Below are positions 1-9,191 of a stretch of 64,000 bases of DNA, one piece after another. The stretch spans positions 1 to 64,000 of the forward strand of contig CACBBI010000001.1 in the NCBI GenBank assembly GCA_902537445.1, read 5' to 3'. The notes below the pieces were generated by a model, which searched no databases, had not been told where the DNA came from, and worked only from the letters and a program-made list of their open reading frames with translations. Made by a program: the position numbers and the translations under genes. The DNA comes from an uncultured Prochlorococcus sp. (GTDB lineage: Bacteria > Cyanobacteriota > Cyanobacteriia > PCC-6307 > Cyanobiaceae). How positions within the stretch are numbered: position 1 is the stretch's first letter; each line of letters starts with the position of its first letter.

Positions 1-104
1 TCATTAAAACTACTTTCAAGAAAATTTCCAATCCTCCCTCCAGAGCATGATTGCAAGAAAATTAAAAAAATTAATAAAAAAAGTTCTTTTTTTTTTAAAA
101 TCAT
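1..104 (-). CDS. Partial small lipoprotein, C-terminus cut by the window edge
   Basis: Reading leftward from an ATG at 104, the first 34 codons give a lysine-rich start, a hydrophobic stretch of about 11 residues (LFLLIFLIFLQ) and then SCSGG, which is the layout of a bacterial lipoprotein signal with the modified cysteine near residue 20. The gene starts 8 bases after the topA stop on the same strand, so it is probably co-transcribed with topA. The rest of the protein lies outside the window and no function can be given. The lipobox reading is inference from the residue pattern only. Confidence 0.6.
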   Translation of the reverse strand, partial: MILKKKELFLLIFLIFLQSCSGGRIGNFLESSFN

Positions 105-111
105 ATTTTTT

Positions 112-2718
112 CTAACTTTTCTTTTTCCTTGTAGTTTTTTTATTCCTAATCTTTGTTTTTTTTAAAATAGCGCCTTTTTTATCTTTTAGTTTTTCTTCTA
201 AAAGAGATACCGCGTCATCTATAGTAATTTTTTCTATGTCAGTATCTTTAGCAATCGAAACATTAGTTTTGCCACATTTTAAATAGACGCCATATCTTCC
301 ATTTAATATTTGAATTTTTTCTTTAAATTCTTTCGGTTTTCCAAAGTCTTTAAGTACCTCTTGACCACCTCTACCCATTTTTGGCATCGCAAGAATTTCT
401 AATGCTCGTTCTATATCAACTGTAAAAACATCATCCTCTTTCTTTAAGGATCTGTTTTCAGATTCATTTTCATTTTTAATCCATTTTATATATGGGCCAA
501 ATCTTCCTCTATCAGCCTCAATAACTCCTCCTTCAGGATGAACCCCTAACAATCTAGGCAAACTTAAAAGTACGAGAGCCTCATCTAGAGTTAGATCATC
601 AGTTTTCAACTCTTTGGGTAATGAAGCTCTTCTTGGTTTAGCTTTATCTTGATCATTATTTCCCAATTGAACGTAAGGTCCATAAGGGCCAAATCTTAAA
701 AAGACTTTTTCCCCAGTTTTTGGATCAGTGCCAAGATCCGATGGGCCACTTAAGATTTGATCAACTTGTTTAATGTCTAAATCTCCAGGAGTAATATCCA
801 TTGGAAGATTACCTTTAGCCTGAATTTCATTACCAGATTCATCAATTTTTGTACCCTCTAGCCAAGGTCCGTTAGAGCCTATTCTGACTACGCAAGGGAG
901 GTCCTCGAAATCAACTTGTCTATAAGCTTTACCATCAATATCACCCTCTGTTTTCTGAACCTTTACCTCCAAACCATTTTTACCTTTATAGAAAGTTTCG
1001 AGGTATGGTAGCCACTCAAGATTGCCTGAAGATATTTCATCCAAAGAATATTCCATTTTTGCAGTAAAAGTAGTATCAACCAGATCAGGAAAATGTTCTT
1101 CTAATAGAGCAGTAACAGCAAAAGCTGTAAAAGTTGGAGCCAAAGTATTGGAAGATATATTCGCATAACCTCTATCAACTATGGTCCCAATAATGCTTGC
1201 ATAGGTAGAAGGTCTGCCAATCCCTTCTTTTTCAAGAACTTTAACTAATGCAGCCTCTGTGTATCTTGCAGGAGGTTTAGTTTCATGAAAAGTAGATTCC
1301 TTATTAGTAACTTCAAGACATGTTCCAGTTGTTAAGCTTGGGAGAATAATTTCTTTTTGTTCAAGGGATGAACTGGGGTCATCACTTCCCTCAACATAAG
1401 CTCTGAAGAATCCTGCGAAATCAATACTTTTCCCGCTCGATTTAAATAATCCATCCCCTACGCTAATTTCAGCATTAATCATTGTTAACCTAGCTTCCGC
1501 CATTTGACTAGCTACAGTTCTTTTCCAAATTAAATCGTAAAGCGATAAGTCTCTACCAGTTAGATTAGTTTCCTTTGGTGTTTTAAATACCTCACCTGCA
1601 GGCCTAATAGCTTCGTGTGCTTCTTGAGCATTTCTTGCAGTTGAATTAAATTGTCTTGGTGAGTTAGATAAATATTCTTTTCCATACATAGAACTGACAC
1701 ATTCTCTAGCAGCTCTTGTGGCTTGTTCGGAGAGATGAACTGAATCAGTTCTCATATATGTTATGAAACCTCTCTCATATAGCCCTTGTGCACATCTCAT
1801 AGTTTCTCTTGCAGACAAACGAAGCTTCCTATTTGCTTCTTGTTGTAATGTGCTAGTTGTAAATGGAGGAACTGGCTTACGAGTGGATGGCTTTTTTTCG
1901 ATTTTCGAGACTAACCAATCCTCTGAGGAAAAAATCTTCAATAAATCATTTACTTGTTCTTCTCCAATAATCAAAGATTTGTTTCCTTCTCTTAATTTAC
2001 CGGTTTGTTCGTCGAAATCGGAACCGTTAGAAATTCTTTGACCGTTTAAACTGAATAATTTAGTTTCGAAAGTAATATTATCTTTTACTAGGGAGGCTTT
2101 AATCCCCCAGTAACTAGCTTTTTTAAAGGATCTTCTTTCTCTCTCTCTCCTAACAAGAAGTCTTACAGAAACTGATTGAACACGACCAGCAGATAATCGG
2201 GGGGCTACCTTCTTCCAAAGTAAAGGAGATAATTCATATCCAAAAAGCCTGTCCAAGATTCTTCTTGTTTCTTGAGCCTGAACAAGTTCCATATCAATTT
2301 CTCTTGTTTGGTCTAAAGCTTTATTAATTGCCCTTTTTGTGATTTCATGAAAAACCATTCTCTTAGTTGGTATTTTAGGCTTAAGTATTTGCAAGAGATG
2401 CCAGCTAATACTCTCTCCCTCTCTATCTTCATCAGTTGCCAGTAATAGCTGGGTCGCACCTTTCAATGCATCTTTTAACTCTTTAACAACCTTTTTCTTA
2501 TCTTTTGGAACTATATAAAGTGGTTCAAAATCTTCTGTTGTATTAACTCCTATCCTTGACCATTTTTCCTTTTTAACCGCAGCAGGTATTTCAGCAGCTC
2601 CTTTTGGAAGATCTCTTACATGTCCCATTGAAGCGAGAACTTCATAATTAGGAGGCAAAAACTTTCTTATAGTTTTTGCTTTGGTGGGACTTTCAACAAT
2701 AACAAGTGTGTGATCCAA
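112..2718 (-). CDS. topA: DNA topoisomerase I
   Basis: Type IA topoisomerase that relaxes negatively supercoiled DNA through a covalent 5'-phosphotyrosine intermediate. The Toprim domain is at the N-terminus, with VIVESPTKAKTI at residues 7-18 and the metal-binding DEDREGE at 96-102. The catalytic tyrosine is Y321 in GFITYMRTDS. The last 250 residues hold several repeats of the type FGPYGPYVQLG / FGPYIKW / GRYGVYLK, which are the C-terminal toprim-associated repeats usual in cyanobacterial TopA instead of zinc fingers, followed by a basic KKTTRKKKS tail. At 868 residues the length is normal. A small lipoprotein gene follows 8 bases downstream. Confidence 0.98.
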   Translation of the reverse strand: MDHTLVIVESPTKAKTIRKFLPPNYEVLASMGHVRDLPKGAAEIPAAVKKEKWSRIGVNTTEDFEPLYIVPKDKKKVVKELKDALKGATQLLLATDEDREGESISWHLLQILKPKIPTKRMVFHEITKRAINKALDQTREIDMELVQAQETRRILDRLFGYELSPLLWKKVAPRLSAGRVQSVSVRLLVRRERERRSFKKASYWGIKASLVKDNITFETKLFSLNGQRISNGSDFDEQTGKLREGNKSLIIGEEQVNDLLKIFSSEDWLVSKIEKKPSTRKPVPPFTTSTLQQEANRKLRLSARETMRCAQGLYERGFITYMRTDSVHLSEQATRAARECVSSMYGKEYLSNSPRQFNSTARNAQEAHEAIRPAGEVFKTPKETNLTGRDLSLYDLIWKRTVASQMAEARLTMINAEISVGDGLFKSSGKSIDFAGFFRAYVEGSDDPSSSLEQKEIILPSLTTGTCLEVTNKESTFHETKPPARYTEAALVKVLEKEGIGRPSTYASIIGTIVDRGYANISSNTLAPTFTAFAVTALLEEHFPDLVDTTFTAKMEYSLDEISSGNLEWLPYLETFYKGKNGLEVKVQKTEGDIDGKAYRQVDFEDLPCVVRIGSNGPWLEGTKIDESGNEIQAKGNLPMDITPGDLDIKQVDQILSGPSDLGTDPKTGEKVFLRFGPYGPYVQLGNNDQDKAKPRRASLPKELKTDDLTLDEALVLLSLPRLLGVHPEGGVIEADRGRFGPYIKWIKNENESENRSLKKEDDVFTVDIERALEILAMPKMGRGGQEVLKDFGKPKEFKEKIQILNGRYGVYLKCGKTNVSIAKDTDIEKITIDDAVSLLEEKLKDKKGAILKKTKIRNKKTTRKKKS

Positions 2719-2893
2719 GGTTTATTTCAAAAATTGGTGTTTTTGTTCTGTTAGGGCATATTATGATTATTTGAAGCTTTTTCAAGTATTTTCTTCTGAA
2801 AATTTCAAAAATCATACCCACAAATTATAATCAAGTTAAGATTAACTCCTAGACCCTTACAATCAAACTTCTAATTTAATCCAATTTAATAAA

Positions 2894-4414
2894 GTGCCCA
2901 ACGAAATCTTTACAATTAATTTAAATGCTCAAGCCATTATTCCAGAGGCTTTTATTTTACTAGGTATTGTTGGAACACTTCTTGTAGATTTAGCTGGAGA
3001 AAAAACTGCATCAAAGTGGGCGCCAATAATTTGCTATTTGTCAATCGGAAGCTCTCTTGTTAGCTTGGCATTGCAATGGAATAATCCGGTAGAAAGCGCA
3101 TTCCTTGGGTCCTTTAATTCAGATAATTTAGCAATCGCATTTAGAGCAATAATTTCTTTATCAACCTTGGTATCTTTACTTATAAGTTGGCGGTATACAG
3201 AACAAAGTGGTAGCCCAATTGGCGAGTTTGCTGCGATAGTTCTTTCGGCCACCCTTGGAGCAATGCTTTTATGTGGATCTACTGACCTTATTAGTGTATT
3301 TATATCTCTTGAAACTTTATCTGTAGCAAGCTACTTACTTTCTGGTTACCTCAAGAGAGATCCAAGAAGTTCAGAAGCGGCCTTAAAATACCTCCTTGTT
3401 GGATCAGCTGCTGCTGCTGTCTATTTGTATGGATCCTCTTTTCTTTATGGATTAAGTGGTTCAACAAATCTATCGACAATAGGTTTAGAGATTATCAATA
3501 AGCCATCCTTCATTACTTCACTAGCACTTGTATTTGTTTTATCAACAGTTGCATTTAAAATTGCTGCTGTTCCCTTTCATCAATGGACTCCTGACGTATA
3601 TGAGGGTTCACCTACTCCTGTAGTGGCTTTTTTATCTGTTGGTTCAAAAACAGCGGGCTTTGCATTCGCAATAAGAATATTAAGCACAACTTTCTCTTCT
3701 TTTGACGAAGAATGGAAACTTTTATTTACCATTTTGGCAATATTGAGCATGGCTCTAGGAAATGTTGTAGCTCTAGCTCAAACCTCCATGAAAAGGATGC
3801 TAGCTTACAGTTCTATTGGTCAAGCTGGATTTGTCATGATTGGAATAGTATCTGGTACACAAGATGGGTTATCAGCTGCTGTTTTATATTTGGCGGCATA
3901 TTTGTTTATGAATTTGGGAGCATTTTCATGTGTAATTCTTTTCTCATTGAGAACTGGTTCTGACAGGATTCTTGATTACTCAGGACTTTACCAAAAAGAT
4001 CCTCTCATTACATTAGGCTTAAGCCTTTGTCTTCTATCACTTGGAGGATTACCTCCAATGTTAGGATTTTTTGGAAAGATATACTTGTTCTTTGCAGGTT
4101 GGGCAAATCATCAGTATTTATTAGTAATCATTGGATTAGTAACTTCAGTTATATCCATTTATTACTACATTTCAGTGATCAAAATGATGGTGGTTAAAGA
4201 ACCACAGGAAGCATCTGAAATAGTCAAATCATATCCTGAAATTAATTGGGGAATTGTGGGACTGCCTCCCTTGAGAGTTGCACTTTATACTTGTGTGGCA
4301 GTAACTGCTCTTGGAGGAATTCTCTCTAATCCTCTTTTTAAATTAGCTAACACAGCAGTTTCAGAGACTCCTTTCTTACAAGATGTTATTGCTGCAGCAA
4401 ACAATATTTCCTAG
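2894..4414 (+). CDS. ndhB: NAD(P)H-quinone oxidoreductase (NDH-1) subunit 2
   Basis: Membrane proton-pumping subunit of the thylakoid NDH-1 complex, used in respiration, cyclic electron flow and CO2 uptake. The protein is 506 residues with about 14 hydrophobic segments and the conserved core of the proton-translocating module, including [19 protein letters not shown], the kinked helix ending in [23 protein letters not shown], and [11 protein letters not shown]. The start is a GTG at 2894, which gives the usual N-terminus [18 protein letters not shown]. It is divergent from topA and lies 16 bases ahead of an ABC transporter ATPase on the same strand. Confidence 0.97.
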   Translation: MPNEIFTINLNAQAIIPEAFILLGIVGTLLVDLAGEKTASKWAPIICYLSIGSSLVSLALQWNNPVESAFLGSFNSDNLAIAFRAIISLSTLVSLLISWRYTEQSGSPIGEFAAIVLSATLGAMLLCGSTDLISVFISLETLSVASYLLSGYLKRDPRSSEAALKYLLVGSAAAAVYLYGSSFLYGLSGSTNLSTIGLEIINKPSFITSLALVFVLSTVAFKIAAVPFHQWTPDVYEGSPTPVVAFLSVGSKTAGFAFAIRILSTTFSSFDEEWKLLFTILAILSMALGNVVALAQTSMKRMLAYSSIGQAGFVMIGIVSGTQDGLSAAVLYLAAYLFMNLGAFSCVILFSLRTGSDRILDYSGLYQKDPLITLGLSLCLLSLGGLPPMLGFFGKIYLFFAGWANHQYLLVIIGLVTSVISIYYYISVIKMMVVKEPQEASEIVKSYPEINWGIVGLPPLRVALYTCVAVTALGGILSNPLFKLANTAVSETPFLQDVIAAANNIS

Positions 4415-4430
4415 AAGAATTTTTCAATAA

Positions 4431-5117
4431 ATGTCTAAGAAAGTCGCAATTTTAGAAAAAGTATCTAAAAAATATGGGAAAGATGATCTAACTGTTAAAG
4501 CCTTAGACAGCATAAATTTAGAAATTTATAAAGGTGATTATTTAGCTGTAATGGGAGCTAGTGGCTCAGGCAAAAGTACAGCTATGAATATTATTGGATG
4601 TCTAGATAGACCATCTGAAGGTGTTTACAAATTAAATGATATCCCTGTTGAAAATTTATCTGATGATGAGCTAGCCGAAATACGCAACCAAAAATTAGGC
4701 TTCGTTTTTCAACAATTTCATCTTCTCTCAGACGCAACAGCACTTGAGAACGTAATTTTACCAATGATTTATGCTGGAATTGACCCTGAGCAAAGATTAG
4801 AGCGAGGCAAGAATGCCTTAAAGAAAGTTGGCCTTTCTGAAAGAATGCATAATCGCCCTAATCAATTATCAGGAGGTCAACAACAGCGAGTAGCAATTGC
4901 TAGGGCTATCATCAATAACCCTGCCATATTATTAGCAGACGAACCCACCGGAGCACTTGATTCAAAAACAACCGAAGATGTACTAGATCTTTTTGACAAA
5001 CTGCATGAATCCGGAATAACTATTGTTTTAGTTACGCATGAAGATGAAGTTGCTAATCGCGCAAAAAAAATAGCCAAATTTAAAGATGGAAGAATAGTTG
5101 AATTAAAAGTTAATTAA
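4431..5117 (+). CDS. ABC transporter ATP-binding protein, LolD/MacB type
   Basis: ATPase subunit of a type VII-like ABC system that drives export or envelope processes. Walker A is GASGSGKST at residues 42-50, the signature is LSGGQ at 146-150, Walker B is ILLADEPTGALD from 166, and the switch histidine lies in LVTHE. The GCLDRP motif after Walker A is characteristic of the LolD/MacB/DevA subfamily. It is 228 residues, a lone ATPase domain, and no partner permease is adjacent: ndhB is upstream and birA is convergent 2 bases downstream. The substrate cannot be told from the sequence. Confidence 0.9.
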   Translation: MSKKVAILEKVSKKYGKDDLTVKALDSINLEIYKGDYLAVMGASGSGKSTAMNIIGCLDRPSEGVYKLNDIPVENLSDDELAEIRNQKLGFVFQQFHLLSDATALENVILPMIYAGIDPEQRLERGKNALKKVGLSERMHNRPNQLSGGQQQRVAIARAIINNPAILLADEPTGALDSKTTEDVLDLFDKLHESGITIVLVTHEDEVANRAKKIAKFKDGRIVELKVN

Positions 5118-5119
5118 AT

Positions 5120-5869
5120 TTAGAACCTTCTAATTACCTTCAGTTGAGTTTCATTTTCAATCCTTAAATGCCCATTCGAATCAATATCTTTAATTTTCCA
5201 TGTATGAGGACAAAAACCACTAGGTAAGAATTTTTTATTGAGGAACTGATTTGCCGATTTGATTACATATTCTTTTTTGTTATTACATTCAATTGAATCA
5301 TGAAAAGCTTTAAGAACTTTGGCTGTCCAATAATGTTGATTAATATTCTTAGTTTGAAGTACTTTTGATAATGAAATACCTTCTGATGGAGTGTAATTTA
5401 AAACATTCATGCCAAGACCTATCCTCACATAAATAATTTCCTTGCCTCTGGTTATCACCCTAGGGAGAAAACCAATCAACTTTTTTGAACCAAAGAAAAT
5501 ATCATTTGGCCATTTCAAACAAACATTTATATTTTCTTGTCTAAGCATTTCACATATCTTTATTCCTAAAGACAAATTAAATATTTGACTTGTAAATTCT
5601 TTTGAAAATATTGGGTAAGCTGCACTTAACCAAATTCCTCCTTTTGGAGAAATCCAAGTTTTTAGGTTTTGGCCAAAACCGGAGAACTGTTCTCTTGCTA
5701 TTATCGCTACTGGCTGGTTTTTCTTTATTTCAGAATATCCAAGCAAGTTTGTTAGCTCATTTTCGGTACTTTTACATTTTATTTTATAAAGAACTCTCCA
5801 GCTTGGATATTGACCCTGAATTTTTTTTAAATAAAAAACTGTCTTAGCTGCAGATCCAATAACTTTCAC
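5120..5869 (-). CDS. birA: Biotin--[acetyl-CoA carboxylase] ligase
   Basis: Attaches biotin to the carboxyl carrier protein of acetyl-CoA carboxylase. Visible family motifs are SPKGGIWLSAAYP, the catalytic-lysine motif LKWPNDIFFGSKKLIGFL, and a conserved glycine-rich strand VRIGLGMNVLNY. There is no N-terminal helix-turn-helix, so it is a catalytic-only (group I) enzyme. The start is GTG at 5869. An oddity is the ligand-binding loop, usually GRGRxGR or GRGQxGR, which here reads SGFGQNLK, so the arginines are gone. It is divergent from the DciA-like gene at 5900 and convergent with the ABC ATPase. Confidence 0.85.
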   Translation of the reverse strand: MKVIGSAAKTVFYLKKIQGQYPSWRVLYKIKCKSTENELTNLLGYSEIKKNQPVAIIAREQFSGFGQNLKTWISPKGGIWLSAAYPIFSKEFTSQIFNLSLGIKICEMLRQENINVCLKWPNDIFFGSKKLIGFLPRVITRGKEIIYVRIGLGMNVLNYTPSEGISLSKVLQTKNINQHYWTAKVLKAFHDSIECNNKKEYVIKSANQFLNKKFLPSGFCPHTWKIKDIDSNGHLRIENETQLKVIRRF

Positions 5870-5899
5870 AAATTCTTTATTAAAACAACGAGCATCTTT

Positions 5900-6430
5900 T
5901 TGAAGATTAGATTAACTTTAGTCTTAATAAGTAAATTTTACAAATTGGACAAAAAGTATTTTCCAATAGTGAATAGAAGGAATCCACAGCCATTGAAAAA
6001 TTGTCTTGATAATTTCAAAAAGTCATGGGGAGACTTAGATAAACTTTCTAAAATAAACGAAAACTGGAAGAATTTAATCGGTTTGGAACTATTTCAAGAA
6101 TGCAAACCATTAAATATTGAAAAAAAAATACTTACTATTGCAGTAAATCATCCACAGTGGCGGCAAGCTTTAATCTATAACAAGCATAAATTAAAAGAAA
6201 GAATTGAGAAAATTGGAATAACTTTGAATGAAATAAAAATAATACAAAATTATGAAATTAAAAATAAAGATATCAACGCTACTAATGCAAAGTTAATTTG
6301 GGCAAAGCATCCAATCAGAATCCATCAAAATAATATGTGCATTTGTACTCTGTGTAATTCCCCAACTCCTGAGGGCGAAATCAAAAGATGGGGGAAGTGT
6401 TCTTTTTGTTGGAGAAAAATAAATAACTAA
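5900..6430 (+). CDS. DciA-like DUF721 protein with a C-terminal zinc ribbon
   Basis: The middle part (about residues 30-115) matches the DUF721/DciA family, the ancestral bacterial loader of the replicative helicase DnaB, with WKNLIGLELFQECKPLNIEKKILTI and a HPQWRQAL motif. After a linker the C-terminus carries CTLC and, 16 residues later, CSFC, which should form a zinc ribbon. The N-terminus is uncertain: TTG at 5900 gives 176 residues, while a GTG at 5969 would start the protein just before RRNPQPL. Cyanobacteria lack DnaC, so a role in helicase loading is plausible but inferred. It converges with menG, with stops 5 bases apart. Confidence 0.75.
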   Translation: MKIRLTLVLISKFYKLDKKYFPIVNRRNPQPLKNCLDNFKKSWGDLDKLSKINENWKNLIGLELFQECKPLNIEKKILTIAVNHPQWRQALIYNKHKLKERIEKIGITLNEIKIIQNYEIKNKDINATNAKLIWAKHPIRIHQNNMCICTLCNSPTPEGEIKRWGKCSFCWRKINN

Positions 6431-6446
6431 ATCTTTTATTTAGTTA
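6424..6446. terminator. Short AT-rich hairpin between convergent genes
   Basis: TAACTAAAT at 6424-6432 and ATTTAGTTA at 6438-6446 pair perfectly around a CTTTT loop and overlap both stop codons of the convergent dciA-like and menG genes. A compact bidirectional terminator is likely, but the stem has little GC and only short T-runs, so strength is unknown. Confidence 0.4.
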
Positions 6447-7137
6447 AAATTAGTATTCCCATTTGCCCCCCCAAAATAGTCCTATATTCTGCTTTTTTAA
6501 ATCCAACTTCCTTAGCAATATTTATAAGCTCATTTTTCTTTGGAAACTTTCTAATACTTTTTTCAATATAAGCATACTCTGGACCTAAATTAAAAAGTCG
6601 CGAAATCGTTACTACTATAAATCTCAAATAAATTTTCTGAAAAATATTGGATAAAGAACTTTTTGTTGAGTGATTAAAATCCAAAAATCCTGCCCTTCCT
6701 TTATCCTTCAGAAGATAAAAAACTTTTTTTATTCCTTCTTCAACATTATTCAAGTTTCTTAGTCCATATGACATGCAAATCCCATCAAAATTTTTTGAAT
6801 AATCATTAATTTCTAATACATCTTGAATTTCCCACTTAATAAATTTATTTTTTTTTAGCTCTGATTTTTTCTTTGCAATATCTAAGATATCCTCTGCACT
6901 GTCAATTCCAGTAATTGAACCCATTGGACTAACTCTCTCAGAAATTAAGAATGCCAAATCTCCAGTTCCACAGCACAAATCAGCCCAATCTTCACCATTT
7001 AAAGGTTCCAATAAATTAACTAATTTCCTTTTCCATAATCTGTGCAGCCCAAAACTTAATAAATTATTTAAAAAGTCATATTTATAAGAAATTTTATTAA
7101 ATATATTTTTGACTTCGATAGTTTTTGTAAATTTCAT
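6436..7137 (-). CDS. menG: Demethylphylloquinone / quinone methyltransferase
   Basis: SAM-dependent C-methyltransferase of the UbiE/MenG family. In cyanobacteria this enzyme does the last step of phylloquinone (photosystem I quinone) synthesis. The SAM motif is DLCCGTGD at residues 53-60, followed by GIDSAEDILDIAKKK and the UbiE-specific region SYGLRNLNNVEEGIKKVFYLLKDKG. The length of 233 residues is typical. It lies downstream of hisF on the same strand with a 43-base gap. The choice of phylloquinone over ubiquinone rests on the cyanobacterial context, not on the sequence alone. Confidence 0.9.
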   Translation of the reverse strand: MKFTKTIEVKNIFNKISYKYDFLNNLLSFGLHRLWKRKLVNLLEPLNGEDWADLCCGTGDLAFLISERVSPMGSITGIDSAEDILDIAKKKSELKKNKFIKWEIQDVLEINDYSKNFDGICMSYGLRNLNNVEEGIKKVFYLLKDKGRAGFLDFNHSTKSSLSNIFQKIYLRFIVVTISRLFNLGPEYAYIEKSIRKFPKKNELINIAKEVGFKKAEYRTILGGQMGILILTK

Positions 7138-7180
7138 TTTTCAATTTTAAACTTATTAATTTTTAGGAATAAAATAAATT

Positions 7181-7951
7181 TTATTCATATGGTCTAATTG
7201 GAAGTTTTTTTTCGAGGAGGTAAGTTTTTATTTCTTTTAAAGTAAGTTTATTATCATGAAGTAATGATGCTAAAAGTGCTGCTGATGCCCTGCCTTCTTT
7301 GAAAACATCATAGATATCTTCTAAAGAGCCTGCCCCTCCGGATGCAATTACTGGGATATCAACAATATTTGCAACAGATTCTGTCAAATTCAAATCATAT
7401 CCATTTTGTGTTCCATCACCATCCATTGAAGTAAGCAATATTTCCCCCGCGCCTAATTCCTCAACTTTCTTTGCCCAAGTTAATACATCTATACCAGTAT
7501 TTTCACGCCCTCCTTTTACATATACCTCCCACTCACCAAACTTATTAACTTTTCTTCGAGCATCAATTGCTATAACGATGCATTGAGAACCAAATTCTCT
7601 AGAACTTTCAGAAATTAAATCAATATTTCTTACCGCTGAGGAATTCAAACTCACTTTATCCGCTCCTGCTCTTAAAAGATCATTAATAGAAGAAACAGAA
7701 TCTATGCCTCCACCAACTGTAAAAGGGATTTTTACTGATTTTGCTGTCCTAGAAACAAGGTCAACTAATGTATTCCTATTTTCCACACTTGCTCTAATAT
7801 CTAAAAATACTAATTCATCTGCGCCTTCATCAGAATATCTACAAGCCAATTCCACAGGATCCCCTGAATCTCTTAAGTTTACAAAATTTACACCTTTAAC
7901 GACTCTGCCATTGGCGACATCTAAACAAGGAATTAAACGAAGAGCAACCAT
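7181..7951 (-). CDS. hisF: Imidazole glycerol phosphate synthase, cyclase subunit
   Basis: TIM-barrel cyclase subunit of histidine biosynthesis that receives ammonia from HisH and forms IGP and AICAR. The N-terminus [18 protein letters not shown] contains the first catalytic aspartate and IAIDARRK the second; the phosphate-binding loops are seen in VGGGIDS and ASGGAGS. At 256 residues it is full length. HisH is not adjacent. The gene is divergent from the petP-like gene 59 bases away and is followed by menG. Confidence 0.97.
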   Translation of the reverse strand: MVALRLIPCLDVANGRVVKGVNFVNLRDSGDPVELACRYSDEGADELVFLDIRASVENRNTLVDLVSRTAKSVKIPFTVGGGIDSVSSINDLLRAGADKVSLNSSAVRNIDLISESSREFGSQCIVIAIDARRKVNKFGEWEVYVKGGRENTGIDVLTWAKKVEELGAGEILLTSMDGDGTQNGYDLNLTESVANIVDIPVIASGGAGSLEDIYDVFKEGRASAALLASLLHDNKLTLKEIKTYLLEKKLPIRPYE

Positions 7952-8010
7952 TTTAGTAAAAATTGTCCAAATGCTGTTAATCTTGCATAATAGCTTCCAT
8001 TTTACCTCTT

Positions 8011-8235
8011 ATGGCTGAATCAAAATTATTACCCAAAATCGGTAGTAAGATCAAAATTAACATTAACAAAGTAAAAGATAGACTGCCAACGAAACTAATT
8101 GATCAAATATCCTCTAATCCTAAAGCCGTAATAACAGGCTATAAGATGACAGACGGCAGGAGTATTGGAATCACCGCAAAATTTCAGAATGGTGAGCAAA
8201 ACTGGTTTTTCCCAGAAGAAATTGAGAAAGGTTAA
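8011..8235 (+). CDS. petP: PetP-like small cytochrome b6f-associated protein (DUF2862)
   Basis: A 74-residue soluble protein with the pattern of DUF2862: an N-terminal GSKIKININKVKDRLPTKLI segment, then GYKMTDGRSIGITAKF and a C-terminal WFFPEEIE. In cyanobacteria this family includes the SH3-like peripheral subunit that adjusts cytochrome b6f function in linear versus cyclic electron flow. The assignment is by motif resemblance. It sits 8 bases before chlG and is probably co-transcribed with it, which fits a photosynthetic role. Confidence 0.7.
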   Translation: MAESKLLPKIGSKIKININKVKDRLPTKLIDQISSNPKAVITGYKMTDGRSIGITAKFQNGEQNWFFPEEIEKG

Positions 8236-8243
8236 AGAGTAAA

Positions 8244-9191
8244 GTGAATGATCCAAAACAACTATTAGGAATTAAGGGTGCATCAGAAACTTCAAGTATA
8301 TGGAAACTTCGTATACAGTTAATGAAGCCAATTACATGGATCCCTTTGATATGGGGAGTTATTTGTGGAGCAGCCGCAAGTGGAAATTTTGAATGGACAT
8401 TTAGTAATGTTTTAGCTTCACTAGCATGTATGTTAATGAGTGGGCCACTTCTTGCAGGTTATACACAAACCATAAATGATTACTTTGATAAAGAAATTGA
8501 TGCAATTAACGAACCAAATAGACCAATTCCCTCTGGTAAAATTTCAATTAAAGATGTAAAAATTCAAATTTGGGTATTACTTATTGCAGGCCTAATAGTT
8601 GCTTTTCTATTAGATTTATATGCTAAACATAACTTTCCCTCCGTCTTACTTTTAGCATTAGGAGGATCTTTTGTTAGTTATATATATTCTGCTCCACCCC
8701 TCAAATTAAAACAGAATGGTTGGCTTGGAAATTATGCATTAGGCGCATCATACATAGCTTTACCTTGGTGGGCAGGACAAGCCTTGTTTGGAAAATTAAC
8801 TATTGTGACGGCATTACTAACACTTGCTTATAGCCTCTCAGGACTGGGAATTGCTATTATTAATGATTTCAAAAGTGTTGAAGGAGACTCAAAGCTAGGC
8901 TTAAATTCTTTACCAGTAGTATTTGGAATTAAAAATGCAAGTAGAATAAGTGCGGGGCTGATTGACATTTTTCAATTAGCAATGGTTCTAGTATTAGTCA
9001 TTATTGGTCAACATTTAGCCTCTGTAATTTTGGTTTTATTGGTAATACCACAAATTACATTTCAAGATATGTGGTTACTGAGAGATCCTCTAAAGTTTGA
9101 TGTCAAATATCAAGCGAGTGCCCAACCATTCCTTATAACTGGAATGTTAGTTACAGCTTTAGCGATAGGACATAGTTTTTTAGTTGCTTAA
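8244..9191 (+). CDS. chlG: Chlorophyll synthase
   Basis: Membrane prenyltransferase of the UbiA superfamily that esterifies chlorophyllide with phytyl or geranylgeranyl diphosphate, the last step of chlorophyll synthesis. The metal/diphosphate motifs are NDYFDKEIDAINEPNRPIPSG in the N-terminal half and NDFKSVEGDSKLGLNSLPV in the second half. The family signature AGYTQTINDYFD and about eight membrane helices are visible. The start is GTG at 8244. At 315 residues it is standard. The next gene, a penicillin-binding protein, follows at once. Confidence 0.97.
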   Translation: MNDPKQLLGIKGASETSSIWKLRIQLMKPITWIPLIWGVICGAAASGNFEWTFSNVLASLACMLMSGPLLAGYTQTINDYFDKEIDAINEPNRPIPSGKISIKDVKIQIWVLLIAGLIVAFLLDLYAKHNFPSVLLLALGGSFVSYIYSAPPLKLKQNGWLGNYALGASYIALPWWAGQALFGKLTIVTALLTLAYSLSGLGIAIINDFKSVEGDSKLGLNSLPVVFGIKNASRISAGLIDIFQLAMVLVLVIIGQHLASVILVLLVIPQITFQDMWLLRDPLKFDVKYQASAQPFLITGMLVTALAIGHSFLVA

